NCBI RefSeq assembly: GCF_963678635.1
Contig: NC_087068.1
Location: 58,637,896-58,701,895, forward strand
Origin: Symsagittifera roscoffensis
Lineage: Eukaryota > Xenacoelomorpha > Acoela > Convolutidae
Reading direction: 5' to 3'
Length of the DNA: 64,000 nucleotides
The position numbers were made by a program, and so were the translations under genes. This document shows, one piece after another, positions 1-10,565 of the stretch. The notes beneath the pieces are model-generated. The model saw nothing but the letters and a program-made list of their open reading frames with translations. It had not been told where the DNA came from and searched no databases. Within the stretch, counting starts at the first letter, position 1; every line of letters begins with the position of its first letter.

Positions 1-576
1 CACCTAAGACATAATGAAATTCGCGATACCTTTGATACATTCCTGGACGAAGTATGCCATGATGTTGAAATAGAGCCGAAACTTCAATCGTTGGAAAGCG
101 AAAGCTTTCACAACAAAACAACCACTACTGAAGATGACGCTCGACTTGACATCAAGGCAAATGGACACTAGGGAGGCCGATTCAGCCGAAACTTTTTTGA
201 TGTAAAAATTTTCAACCCTCATGCTAAATCCTGCCCCAAAACTATATCTGACGCCTACAAATATCATGAGAGTGTCAAAACATTAAAATACCAACAAAGA
301 AATCTGGATGTGGAACACAGCAGCTCTGTTCCGCTAATTTTTGTGTGTACCGGAGGAGCAGCACCTGGCTCTACAAAAACCATCCAGAAACAAGCAGAGA
401 AACTAAGCGAGAAACGGAACGAATCATACTCGGACACAATAAACTTTATAAGAACAAAAATAAGTTTTGCACTTTTGAGGAGTGCAATCCTCTGCCTTAG
501 GGGGTGCACAAATCTTAAAAATACATCCAACATAGACAGTTTTATCTGTGCTATAATCGACGAGGGTAGATTTTAA
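1..576 (+). pseudogene. Retroelement C-terminal nuclease domain, copy A (partial)
   Basis: This is the right-hand part of a retroelement polyprotein cut by the window start. It opens at the RHNEIRD motif, which in copies B and C follows a CxC...H...C zinc finger. A PD-(D/E)XK-like core follows: DDARLDI near 130-155 and FFDVKIF near 196-215, where D-V-K would be the DxK catalytic pair. The end reads LRSAILCLRG near 475-504, the usual C-terminus of this domain. One in-frame TAG lies at 169-171. From memory of the family, such C-termini follow a reverse transcriptase in elements common in cnidarians, sponges and echinoderms. The nuclease assignment is inference; the relation to copies B and C is plain from the sequence. 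Copy A is the only one of the three that keeps the DVK aspartate. Confidence 0.7.
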
Positions 577-676
577 TTGACAATTTTCTTGATGCATTAA
601 AATCGACTTGATTTATTCATAAAAGTTTGCCAATGTTTCTATATAACGTTGGTACGGCCCTTTACAACTTGAGCAC
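577..676 (+). other. 3' trailer of nuclease-element copy A
   Basis: AT-rich noncoding sequence shared with the trailers of copies B (after 17080) and C (after 19616). The match stops near 676, after the GGTACGGCCCT motif, where a foreign segment begins. Confidence 0.6.
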
Positions 677-1253
677 GTACCGTCGCATGACGGAAGGGCC
701 CATTTTAATTGAGTTGTTTTTTTTACTTCGGTATGTACTTTCGGGCGATTTACAGGTTTTAGGCATTTAGAGACCTAGCCATGGGGACAACTTTTTTCCA
801 GAGCAAGAGGGTATTTTAGTAATAGCCTCTAGGCTGTAACCCGATCTCGATCTCCAATGTCATAAAGCGAACCACACCGGCTTCGACTGATTGAGGTACA
901 AAAACACAAGAGGTAGTGTCCCTGACCCATGAGACAATGGTTACACGGGGCTGATTTCTCAAGCCTCATGTGTGATTTAAATGGACGAGTGTTACAAAAA
1001 GGGGGCTACCTAGAGACTTCACGTGCCAAATTTTCATTTCAAAGATCGGAAGTGGTTTCAGTTTTCCTTGAAAAACAGGAGAGCGATGACTTCACGACGG
1101 CGACAGATACGCGATAGAAAATTGGTAGAAAGAGTGCGATGAGTAGGATTGCAGCTGATGAGCTGGAGGTTGTCGTGTTTAGCATCAACCCTAGAGAAAC
1201 GGCGGGTATCATGCCGAGTGATCTCCGCAAGGCATACAATAGTAATGCTCGAC
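677..1253. mobile_element. Insertion with worn LTR-like remnant
   Basis: This stretch is absent from the matching place after copies B and C, where the trailer runs straight into an LTR. Positions about 720-996 read as a diverged version of the LTR 3' half: a GAGACCTAGCCATGGGGAC block, the 'ctctaggctgtaac' block, a CACAAGAGGTAGTGTCCCTGAC block, and an end in GTTACA at 991-996. The rest, 997-1230, has no convincing coding sequence. Just before L1, at 1230-1253, the flank common to L3 and L4 (AATAGTAATGCTCGAC) returns. It may be a solo-LTR remnant of a related family. Confidence 0.5.
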
Positions 1254-2319
1254 TGAATGGACTTTACACCTCCCGGTCTTGATTTTGGTGACCTTTTCTT
1301 GTCAAAAACATTATCAACAGGCAATAAGTGCCTTCACATAGAGAAGCAAATATCATCACAGGCACGTAGGTCGATTTACAGTCAAAGTAGTAAAGTGCAA
1401 TACTGTAATCCAGGTTTTTGAATGATCATTGAGGACTGTGCCAGTCAGTCATATATGGAAATTTGATCTTGAGAAACGCAAAAAACTTGATTTTGGGGTG
1501 AAATGAAATTTTTCAAAATTCGAATTGGACATGTCATGCTGAATTTTCTCGCGACAACTGAAAATATCAAAAAAAAAACAGAAAAACCGGTTTACAATCG
1601 GGGGAAAGTAGTCCAAAAAAGCAACGGGAAACTGCAATTCGTAATTTCCAGATATAAGATTACACGGGAGTAGTGCTGTCTTATTCAAAACAGAAGGCAT
1701 AGCGATCGCGAGCAAAGAAGGTATCATTTAGAAGTGGACCAGAGTGAACATTCGGTGGAAAAGTGGACAAGCGAAGTCTCCCAATGGTCTAGAACCAAAA
1801 CTTGTTTCTTGAATTAAAACTGACAAATCTAAAACTTCTTGAGTCAAACTTGATTACCCAATTATGCTAGAGTTGCTGGTTAATTTAGTTACTCCAAGTC
1901 TTGAGTGTGCCGGTATGTGAGTACCAAATTTAAATTTCCTTAGTGTGTTTTATATTGTTATGTTGAGATAAGGAGAGTTTTAGGTTGATCCATCTAAAAT
2001 GGATCAAAGTTCCACATTCTAATAAAAAGTAACTATATGGATTGTTCCGACCCTGTTTTTAACGGCGTTCGCGTATTTTAGGTATTTTGAGACCTAAGTA
2101 TGGGGACGTTCTTATTTTCTAGAGCGGGGGGGGGGGTATCTTGGTACTGGCCTCTAAGCTGTAACAAAGGTTTTAGTCTCATGTCGCAAGTGAACCGAAT
2201 TGGCTCCGACCGTATGAGGTCAAAAAACACAAGAGGTAGTCTCCCTGACTCTCGAACCAATGGTTATAGGGCCTATTTTTCTTTAACCTCATATGTGATT
2301 TAAGTAGGCGACTGTTACA
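1254..2319 (+). repeat. LTR L1 (5' LTR of giant element 1)
   Basis: A copy of a repeat of about 1.06 kb found four times (L1-L4). Its inferred ends are TGAATGGAC (TGATTGGAC in the others) and GACTGTTACA, giving the TG...CA ends of an LTR. An AATAAA signal lies at 2021-2026, and a G-run near 2128-2137 is specific to this copy. It precedes the leader and gag and matches L2 beyond the last gene, as expected for a 5'/3' LTR pair. The left boundary is inferred from where the copies stop matching upstream, and is less certain than the right one. Confidence 0.7.
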
Positions 2320-2330
2320 TCGTGTTTTTA

Positions 2331-2345
2331 TGGCGCTCCTGGGTG
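2331..2345 (+). promoter_or_regulatory. Candidate primer-binding site
   Basis: TGGCGCTCCTGGGTG starts 11 bases after the LTR end. It begins with TGG, as a site complementary to a tRNA 3' CCA would. The same place after L4 (20861) reads TTGCGCTCCTGAACG, so it is conserved but mutated there. I cannot name the tRNA. Confidence 0.4.
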
Positions 2346-2707
2346 TTTTTACGACATCAAGACTACGGGATCAAACCCACTAGACACAGCTCCGGGCTAC
2401 ACGCACATTCTAGAAAACCGCTGGTACGGTTCAGCGGAAACGTGATAACCTTCTGGTTGTACCGTGATAGTTTTTTTAAGAAAACTCGAGAAAATTTCCT
2501 GGTACGCTCTCCGAACGAGGCCTAATCAACCAAGTAAGGAATGGTAACAAGGAGGACAAAAAACGGGTAAAAGTTAAAAAGCCAAACAAAAAACCAAAAA
2601 AGAAAAGAAAAAGGAACAAAAAAACCATAAAACATAAAAAAGACCCATACTGTTTTCCAATAAGACCGATCAGTTTAATCAATCAGCAACTTTATACAGG
2701 TGCCCGA

Positions 2708-3070
2708 ATGTGGGGCGTTGTTAAGTGTGTTCAGATAACTTGCAACTTCACCGGACCAGTAGGAGACTTGACTGGAACAGGTGAGCAGCGAAGTGGGAAA
2801 GTGGTTCTCAGGAAGGGGAGCCGAGAAGTGCTGGAAACGCCAGGGACACATACATCACGGACAAGAACAACAGAGAAGGGCACACAGGGGTGTTCTGTTT
2901 GGTCAATCGACGGTACACTAGGAGACTTGACTGGAACAGGTGACCAGCCAAGTGGGAAAGGGGTGCTGGAGAGTGGTGCTGGACAAGCCAAGGAGACAAC
3001 GAGCTCGGAAGCGGAACAAACAGAGAAGGACTCTCTGGGGTCTTCTGTTTGGTCAATCGGGTATCGTTAG
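2708..3070 (+). CDS. Leader ORF with two internal repeats (120 aa)
   Basis: A 120-residue ATG-start ORF. It is built from two diverged copies of a module 53 codons long: the DNA motif GGAGACTTGACTGGAACAGG starts at 2762 and again at 2921 (159 bp apart). Each module opens with GDLTGTG(D/E)Q, continues through SGK, a serine/threonine-rich stretch and ends in a SVWSI motif. No domain is recognised, and there is no membrane segment or signal peptide. The counterpart in element 2 (21303-21666) keeps both modules but is frameshifted. The motif ACAG|GTGAG at 2777-2785 also looks like a splice donor, so the repeat may matter at RNA level instead. It may not be translated. Confidence 0.4.
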   Translation: MWGVVKCVQITCNFTGPVGDLTGTGEQRSGKVVLRKGSREVLETPGTHTSRTRTTEKGTQGCSVWSIDGTLGDLTGTGDQPSGKGVLESGAGQAKETTSSEAEQTEKDSLGSSVWSIGYR

Positions 3071-3850
3071 AATCCACATTATGTTAAAGGGAATAAGTGT
3101 AAAATTGGATAAGCGGATACCCACTGTTTTGAGGATACGTTTTTACTTGAGCAGAGCTTGGAAACAGGTTTTCTCTCAAGAGAGTTAGCACCCATCGCGC
3201 TTAGGGTAAATTTTGGCTTAAGAGGGAGCTAAATAGGGGGAGGTTAGAAGGGTGCTGGATTAAGTTAGAGGTTGGCGGTTGCAAATTGTAAAAAGGGGGC
3301 ACATTATAGTAACTATATAATCGATATCGTCGATTTAGTTACATTAGTAGAACTAGAGTCTGGAAAACTTAATCTCTAGATCCAGAACAAGAGTTGCAAC
3401 GCGAGGATAACCAAATTCAAAATCAAATTAGGGTAAGTAACCTGGTATGATCGGGTGGAGGGATCGGAAATAGACCGTTTTTGAAACCCGAAAGAAGAAT
3501 ACCCCATAAGATCGTTCGTAGGGGTAGGTAAACGCGTGATAATCAGGTACCAGAGATTGTTTTAACGAAAGGACGATATTGGTCATATTTGAATTTTAGT
3601 TTTATTCATCTTTCTGTTCTTTGTCATTTTTCTCGCTTAAGTTTTTTCGTTTTTCGAGTTAATTTTATCACTTTTTGATTAATAGGCGATCACAAGACAT
3701 TTAACAAGAAGTCGTGTTTCGACTTGCATCGGATTAATAGGGGAGGTATTTTTAGAGGGACTAATAGGTACAATTTTTGGTCAGTAAGATTGGGTTTTGG
3801 AGATTTTTTAACACTAGAGCTCAAGTGGTGGTACCGGGGATAGTGATATA

Positions 3851-5150
3851 AGTGTCCCAACACTGGAAAAGAAGAGATCCGAATGTCCTAACACTGGAAT
3901 GAAGAGGTCTTGGGACAGTACGAAGAGTCTAAACACTTGATCAGGCAGTCTTGGAACAGTGCGCAGTGTCCCAAACCTTGAGTGAGGGGTCTTGGGACGG
4001 TGCGAGGTGTCCCAACACTTGAGTGAGGGGTCTTGGGACAGTACGAGGTGTCCCAACACTTGAACAGGTAGTCTTGGGACAGTGAGAAGGGTCTAAACAC
4101 TTGAGCAGGCAGTCTTGGAACAGTGCCGAGTGTCCCAACACTTTAGTGAGGGTTCTTGGGACAGTGCGAACTATCCCAACGCTCGAATGAGGGGTCTTGG
4201 GACAGTACGAGGTGTCCCAACACTTGGGCAGGTAGTCTTGGGACAGTGAGAAGAGTCTAAACAATTGAGCAGGCAGTCTTGGAACAGTGCGGAGTGTCCC
4301 AAACCTTGAGTGAGGGGTCTTGGGACAGTGCGAGGTGTCCCAACACTTGAGTGAGGGGTCTTGGGACAGTACGAGGTGTCCCAACACTTGAACAAGTAGT
4401 CTTGGGACAGTGAGAAGGGTCTAAACACTTGAGCAGGCAGTCTTGGAACAGTGCCGAGTGTCCCAAACCTTGAGTGAGGGGTCTTGGGACAGTGCGAGGT
4501 GTCCCAACACTTGAGTGAGGGGTCTTGGGACAGTACGAGGTGTCCCAACATTTGGGCAGGTAGTCTTGGGACAGTGAGAAGAGTCTAAACACTTGAACAG
4601 GCAGTCTTGGAACAGTGCGGAGTGTCCCAACACTTGAGTGGGAGGTCTTGGGACAGTACGAAATGTCCCAACACTAGTTCTTGGGACAGTGTGAAGTATC
4701 CCAACGCTTGAGTGAGGGGTCTTGGGACAGTGCGAAGTGTCCCAACACTTGATTGGGAGGGCTTGAGACAGTGCCAAGTGTCCCAACACTGGAGTGAGAG
4801 GTCTTGGGACAGTACGAAGTGTCCCAACACTAGGTCCTGGGACAGTGTGAAGTGTCCCAACAATAGGACGAAGGATCTTGGGACAGTGCGAAGTGTCCCA
4901 ACGCTTGAGTGGGTGGTCTTGGGACAGTGCGAAATGTCCCAACACTTGAGTGTAAGGTCTTGGGACAGTGCGGAGTGTCCCAACACTTGAGTGGGAGGTC
5001 TTGGGACAGTACGAAATGTCCCAACACTAGTTCTTGGGACGCTGTGAAATGTCCCAACACTTGAACGAAAGGTCTTGGGACAGAGTGAAGTGTCCCAATA
5101 CTAGAACAAAGAGTTCTTGGGACAGTGCGGGGTGTACCAACACTTGAGTA
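3851..5150. repeat. Minisatellite 1, about 41 bp unit with internal dyad
   Basis: An irregular tandem array with a unit of about 41 bp and shorter variants of about 33 bp. Nearly every unit carries TGTCCCAA and its exact reverse complement TTGGGACA, about 8 bases apart in one direction, so each can form a hairpin with an 8 bp stem. Because 41 is not a multiple of 3, open frames cycle through all phases, mostly on the minus strand. These frames are a by-product and not called as genes. The array sits between leader and gag in both giant elements, so it belongs to the element. Confidence 0.9.
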
Positions 5151-5336
5151 AAAGCACCAGGAACCAACCAGAACGAACAAAAACAGCTAAAAGTCCACAT
5201 TATTAAGATTACGACTCGAATCTTTTTTTTTCAATAAGAGAATTGGAAAACTTTTTAGATTTTTTTCAATATAAATTTTAGAATAGAAATTTGGAAATAT
5301 TAATATTGTAAATAAAAAAAATTGTAAATAAAAATC

Positions 5337-6992
5337 ATGAGGCGAAGTAGGGTACCGATAGCACATAAGAGAGTTCAAGAAAAATCATTACTCGTCGCAA
5401 CGACGAACAACACTGTCGGGTCCGAAATTAATGCGAAAGAACTTTTCAGTGAACATGGTCAACCCAAGAAGCCCAAAGGAACACAAGACGAAAGAAAGCG
5501 CCGTGGAAGTAACAACTGTACCTGCTATAAAAATGATCTTGAGACACCAGATCAGAGTGTTGACGAGGTGGAAAGGAAAACAACGGAATCAACAATATGC
5601 CGAATGCGGAACAACAGGAAAAGAAGACGATAGAGTTTTCACCAATTGATACTGTAGAGGACACAACACGCAACACACCGAAATCGATAAAAAATGATTC
5701 TCAAACAAAAAGAACGTCGTTAACAGAGAGGATTGTAGCGATGGTCGGAATGAAACCAAGAGAGAAAGAGGAGGTGGTACCAACGACCGAGAAAAGGAAA
5801 ACTTTTGGAACAGCTTCTGCAATAACAACAGAGGCCAAACAAGACGATGAACAGATCAAATGTGGGCAATAGAAAACCATTAAAAAACAACTTCTCTTGA
5901 GCTGGGCGACTTGGTGGCAAAGTTGGAGCAAATCGACAAAAAATTGAAGTGCAGCGAAGAAGATCGATAGATGCTAAAAAAGGAAATACGATACAACAAG
6001 AACGAGAACCTGGACAATTGCTACAACCTGGCCAGTGCAACAGAAGAAAAGCTACAGCAGAAGAAAAGTTACAGAAAGTAGAGTCCAACGACAAAGAGCG
6101 AGAGAAACATATCATAAAGGACATGCAGGAAATGAAACAAAGGTACGACACTGTGAACGAAAAGATGTGGTATCTAGAGACGAGAATGGACACAATTAGC
6201 AGAGACCAAGCAGAAAGTTCTTGTGCCCTACAGTCTAAACTGGATCCTCTCTCGACAAACTCTACGGCGCAAGACAAGCTGGCAGCAGATAGACCACAAG
6301 GCACCAGAATTGACTTTACAGAACAGCAACGGAATAAACGGGAGTCTACTACGTTACGCCGGGTTGCAACAAGCACACACAAGGGCAGGGGGTTCTAAAA
6401 CCATTATGAAGGGTGGAACCTCAAACACTACGAATGCACGAGCGGACTCAAGTAAACGACAAGGAGCACTGACTCGAGTGATAGAGGAAGTGGCAAATCC
6501 AGGAAGACCTTCAAGAAACCCAAAAATTTCAAAGACGACTCGGATGGCTGCATTGACACATTGGTGGAAATCATTAGACTACACTTAGAACAAGACAACT
6601 TGAATGACGAAAGTCAGGCCTGCACAGCAATACTGAGCAATCTAGAGGGCACAGCGTTGAAATGCGTAGTGGCAAAGAAGGAAGAGGAACGGGATACAGC
6701 AGACAAGATATTCGAAATAATGTTGAATCGATTGGGATCAGGGATGAAGGGCGACCAAGCGGTGATGAGATTTGAAAAAAGAAGGCAGGGGGACGACGAG
6801 TCAATCTCGATAGGTTCCTGGTTGATCTTGAGAAACTGAGAAGAAAGAGTGATCCGGAAGAATCGACAAACAGCAGAAATTTCAGCATCGCCTTGAAGTT
6901 TATCGACGGGGTAAAAAGTGACGACTTGAGAACGATGTTGGCAACGTATTATACACTTTCAAAAGATAACACACCAACCCCGTAAGAGATGT
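5337..6992 (+). pseudogene. gag: gag of element 1 (broken)
   Basis: Starts with an ATG at 5337, conserved at 24939 in element 2. The N-terminal part is a charged, Lys/Glu-rich, probably coiled-coil region spread over several frames (5337-5633, 5597-5872, 5949-6398). A retrotransposon-gag capsid core follows near 6510-6840, with the RLHLEQDNLND and ACTAILSNLEG motifs. Gag would form the particle in the cytoplasm and bind the genomic RNA. Several frameshifts break it. Near 6992, just after the TLSKDN motif, it is cut and joined to sequence that normally lies far downstream. Zinc knuckles, protease, RT and integrase are therefore missing from this element. Confidence 0.7.
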
Positions 6993-7012
6993 GCAGATTA
7001 ATCCCACTTTAT

Positions 7013-7652
7013 CTTTGGTCCACCCCCGATACCTCCTTTCTTTGCCACTAGACCCCTATCTAGGCGTCTAGGAGTGAGAGTCGACTCCAGAGACAGCTCA
7101 AGGAGCGGCCGGAGCAGTAAACCGGGATCCACACCGATGAAGTGGTGTCTTCAGTGGTGGTGGTGGACAACAAGAGGGTGGAGAGACCGGCAGAGGCGAG
7201 CAAAACACGATATCTAGAGAGGGTAAAAGTGTTGGATCTTGAGGATTTGGAATGCAGACAGGAACTGGCAGAGGGCCTGGGACTCAAGAACGTGTCATAG
7301 GAGGACTCGACACCACTGTGTGGATTGGTTAAAGGCCCACGAGGCGCATTTCTCAAGAGCGAGGACAATGGAGACAGCAGACTTGACTGGAATCCCGCTG
7401 AAGTTGATAATGGGACCAATCAACTATAGGCCAAACAAGCAGTTGGGGAGTCCAGGACTCATAGTGGAACCTCCCAAACATCGAACAGGGATAGCCCGAA
7501 TCAGGGTGGCAACTCCCACACAGTTGAGAGTGGTGGAGAAGCTGCTTGAGCCGAAAGTCATGGAGCTCCCAGATGCCGCATACGAGGGTTCAAAGCTAGC
7601 CGATGATCCGAGATATGGTAAAGTTGGCCAAGACGTTGCAGTATATGATTGA
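7013..7652 (+). pseudogene. C-terminal linker of SGNH protein 1, element 1
   Basis: Matches element 2 at about 37740-38250 and 46980-47550. It starts in the proline-rich segment (PPIPPFF) that follows the first SGNH domain and continues through the HCVDWLKAHEAHFSRAR motif near 7316-7360. The SGNH catalytic blocks themselves are gone, removed by the deletion that fused it to gag. The reading frame changes at least twice. The longest open stretch is 7239-7652. I know no function for this segment. Serine- and proline-rich composition suggests a flexible linker. Confidence 0.6.
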
Positions 7653-8380
7653 TCGGATCCAGGAGCTGCAAGGGTAATCATCGTGGCGGGTTCGGATTTT
7701 GAGTGGACGTCCCCGAAGCCTTTTTTGGCCAGAAACCCTAGTGTATTTGATACCCGGTGCGAAGTTGAACCAGATGCTGACCCTGGCGGTGGCAATCAAG
7801 TCGGAGATGCCTTCCGAGCCGGAACTGCTGCTATTTGCAGGAATGAACGACCACTTGCATGCGGCAGGGCTTCTGGAGCACCTGAAAGGCGAGGCACCAA
7901 CGCCCAAGAAGATCTGGGAAGCGATCCAGACATTGTTCGTCGCGATGAATGAGGTGCAGGAATCTGTGGTTTCTCGATTCGGACCCAGGACAAGAGTGGC
8001 ATTTACGACGTCCCTGGGCTACGCGAGTATGCCGCCTGCTTTGCAGTTGTCTATGCTATGTTGATGCTGTTAGCGGAAGGGAACGCGTGGCGGGTACTGA
8101 TGGCAGCGCCCAATCGCGGGCTGGAGCCGACAAACTTGAGACTTCTTAAGTCGGATTTGGCAGCGGCATGGGCAGATATGTCTCGCATGCCTCAAGAGGA
8201 TTCTACGAATTGGCGGACATTCTCATTGTACTGGATGAGGTCGTCTTGCTTGAAATTTCGAAACTCGCTCGGCAACTGAAATTCAATCCAGAGATAAGGG
8301 ACAATCACCCGATAATAGGCCACTTGACTGCCAGTCTAACGTTTCGAAGCATGGATCTGACAATCACGAGTTCCACCAGC
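7653..8380 (+). pseudogene. SGNH hydrolase-like protein 2, element 1 (broken)
   Basis: Third copy of the second SGNH-like domain. Block-I-like AGSDFE lies near 7690, block-II-like IPGAKLNQM near 7750-7785, and block-III-like AGMNDHL near 7838-7860, keeping the Gly-x-Asn-Asp pattern. Downstream come YASMPPALQ (near 8026) and a long helix-rich tail with VLDEVVLLEIS near 8228. SGNH hydrolases are serine esterases or lipases. The block I order here is G-S-D rather than G-D-S, so activity is uncertain even before decay. Frameshifts separate 7683-7952, 7699-8064, 8058-8279 and 8168-8791. Confidence 0.5.
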
Positions 8381-10146
8381 AAGGCGAGGGGACCAAATAA
8401 TGAAAGCAAGAACGTGGCTGCGACCGAAAAACAGTTGGAATCGATGGCATACAGCCCGACGCAAGAGAGAGGCAGGTGCCCGTTTCTGACCCCAAGGCTT
8501 GAGAATGCCACGGACAAGACGCGGGAGAGTGCCTCACCTCTCATCAAGCAGATATGGAAGTTTCTTGAGGGGCAGCTAGAAGTGGCAGAAAGCAGAGATA
8601 TGACGGTAGGAAGATTTGTCACATCGGAAAATGAAGTCACCGTTGGGGGCTTCTGGAGCGAACACGCGAAGAGCGAACTGAAAACTAGGAAGAATCGCGA
8701 GATCTTGAGATTCTTGAGCCCTTGTTGGGAGAAGAGGTACATGGCCAGAATTTTCTATACGAAAGTTACCATCTTCGATGCGTTCGTGTAGGAATTGCTG
8801 AACATGCCTATAAATCTCATGTTGGCCCTGAACTTGATTTACCCCAGGTATCTGTTCAACATGGGTCCGGCCTACATGTTCAGTAGGGGTGTGGAAACAC
8901 TCCGAATTGATGGATATTTAACGCTAGTGCTCTTGACCCACGGGGAACTGATGGCATTTCATCGATTGATGAAATAAGGGGAACCCCTGTCGATGGGGAA
9001 GACTCACTCAAGCGCAGAAACTTACTCGTACAAGTGCACTGCCGGGCTGAAGACGTTGCTGGTGGAGTATCTCTTGAAGCAAAATCGATACCTGACAGGC
9101 GAAGAAAGGAAACCCAAGACGAAAGAAGAGTTTAAGGAGGCGAATGGATGCATGCCTCTCTTGACTGATCTGTGTTTGGCCATGAGATCTGATCCACTAG
9201 GGATGATCAGGGGGCTCGGTGAGGTCGTGACCTGCATCTATGGGCCGGCGGTAACATACACATTCCCTGATCCGCTCGTGGCGGCATACCGGAACTCAGT
9301 GGTGCACGTGAGCTTGATAAGTGTGCTAGATGGGACAGCGCTGAACTGGTGCAGGCAAGAAGAACTGAGGGCACGGATGAGCGACACGGTACTCAATGGT
9401 GCTCAATTTCCGGGGGCAGTTGCAATGCAGAATGGGGGAAAACGTGAGGGTCCCATTGAGGCCTACCCCAAGTTCTGGAATTTGAATCCCCTAGCAGCAG
9501 ACAAGCAATAAATCTTGAGAATCCCGGCGTGGAAGGGAAGTTTTGACCTGGTAAAGACGAGTTGGAGATGATACTTGAGCGAGAAGTTCTGCCCACCACT
9601 GTCCCTGAGTTCCCAATGATCAGAAGAATGACCCTGGTGATGAATAGTCCGCTGGTGGTCCCATCCCTACACGCGAGAGCCACAGTGGAGAAAAAGCAGA
9701 AGGAGTTCACGGACGGTTGGGATCCCTTGTTTATTGGATACTCAGCCGCAGTTTATTTCCACACGTGTGACATCAAGATAAACTCATGAACGACGCAAGC
9801 AAAAAAGATGAAAGGCTCAATGTCCCCGAAAGGTTCGAGGTTCGGGATATCTTGAGAGCGCTCGATCGGGCTAAGCTGGAGATAGTGCCGCCGATTTGGG
9901 ATGATAGGAGAATGATCGTCGAGGAGGAACACATTGCTCTGAAAGATGAGATGATGTTCGCCACAAGGAAATACCGAGCGCCCTACGGGTTGGAGCAACT
10001 AGAAATGAAGCAAGAAGAGAAGAAGCTAGATGCGGCAAGCCCCTTATATGTAGCCCTCACTGAATACCAGAAGCTGGACCCAGCAAGAGCTACTGCAGGA
10101 CTTGCGTGGAGATGACTGGGCGAACACGGCCACACCACCCCTGGGG
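8381..10146 (+). pseudogene. ORF C, element 1 (unknown protein, broken)
   Basis: A protein of roughly 550 residues in several pieces (8168-8791, 8795-8977, 8993-9511, 9562-9789, 9786-10115). I recognise no family. Visible landmarks are RFLSPCWEKRYMARIFYTK near 8710-8765, LLVEYLLKQNRYLT near 9058-9100, VTCIYGPAVTYTFPDP near 9228-9275, and FEVRDILRALDRAK near 9835-9875. It looks like a mixed alpha/beta globular protein with no transmembrane segment or signal peptide. Element 2 carries the first part at 39062-40262 and the last part at 48361-48897. A TAG at 8789-8791 breaks a frame that is open in element 2. Element 1 holds the only continuous run of this region. Confidence 0.5.
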
Positions 10147-10503
10147 TCTCCTCGCTAAGATCTGAAAATACCTTAATTCTCACATGGGGATGAAGAAAGT
10201 AAGAGGAACGCTTTTGAAGGCAACAAATGGATGTTTCTGAACACTCTAGATTAGAAGGCGTGGCGAGAGTTCTTGAGCGAGTTTGACCAGAGAGTGAAGA
10301 GCGAGACTACGCTGGAGGACTTCAAAGAAGAGTTGTGGAACACGGTGGTGAAATTCGGGGAAGCTGTCTTGATGGGTACCGGACTGGACGAAAAAGCGAG
10401 AGAGGAGCTACTGATGAAGATGATCAAGCTGAGGGAAAACGAGCAGAAGACCACAGATGACGCATGTAAAGACAACTCTACTCTGAACAAAAAAAACTTA
10501 TGA
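10147..10503 (+). pseudogene. ORF D, element 1 (partial)
   Basis: Matches part of element 2 at 48988-49586. Open stretch 10273-10503 carries the TLEDFKEELWNTVVKFGEAV motif and is acidic and helical. Compared with element 2, the N-terminal roughly 70 residues are missing, by a deletion near 10090-10110. No known domain. It lies directly upstream of ORF E, and whether D and E were one protein cannot be told from these copies. Confidence 0.45.
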
Positions 10504-10565
10504 TAAAATGATTAAGGTTGAAATTGATGATAAGAATAAGACTAGTAATATGATTAAAGATATTA

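Larger units (their letters stand above)
2320..3850 (+). other. Leader region of giant element 1
   Basis: This mostly noncoding leader lies between L1 and the minisatellite and matches 20850-22467 of element 2 along most of its length. It holds A-rich tracts near 2550-2640, the small leader ORF at 2708-3070, and an AT-rich stretch (3300-3850) in which I see no gene. Conservation between the elements makes it an integral element part, probably an untranslated leader with packaging or translation signals. Confidence 0.55.

Noticed and set aside
2320-2530. tRNA gene near the LTR end
   Set aside because: The stretch has no cloverleaf I can fold by eye. The TGGCGCTCC motif is better read as a primer-binding site.
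3851-5150. CRISPR array
   Set aside because: Units are directly contiguous with variants of the same sequence between dyads, no unique spacers and no cas genes, in a clearly eukaryotic setting.
3814-5180. The same kind of minus-strand frames over minisatellite 1
   Set aside because: Repeat by-product, as above; 33 and 41 base variants alternate with no regard to frame.
5720-6382. 220-codon minus-strand frame opposite gag
   Set aside because: Ser/Cys-rich shadow of the Lys/Glu-rich gag coiled coil; the plus-strand frame is the one conserved with element 2.
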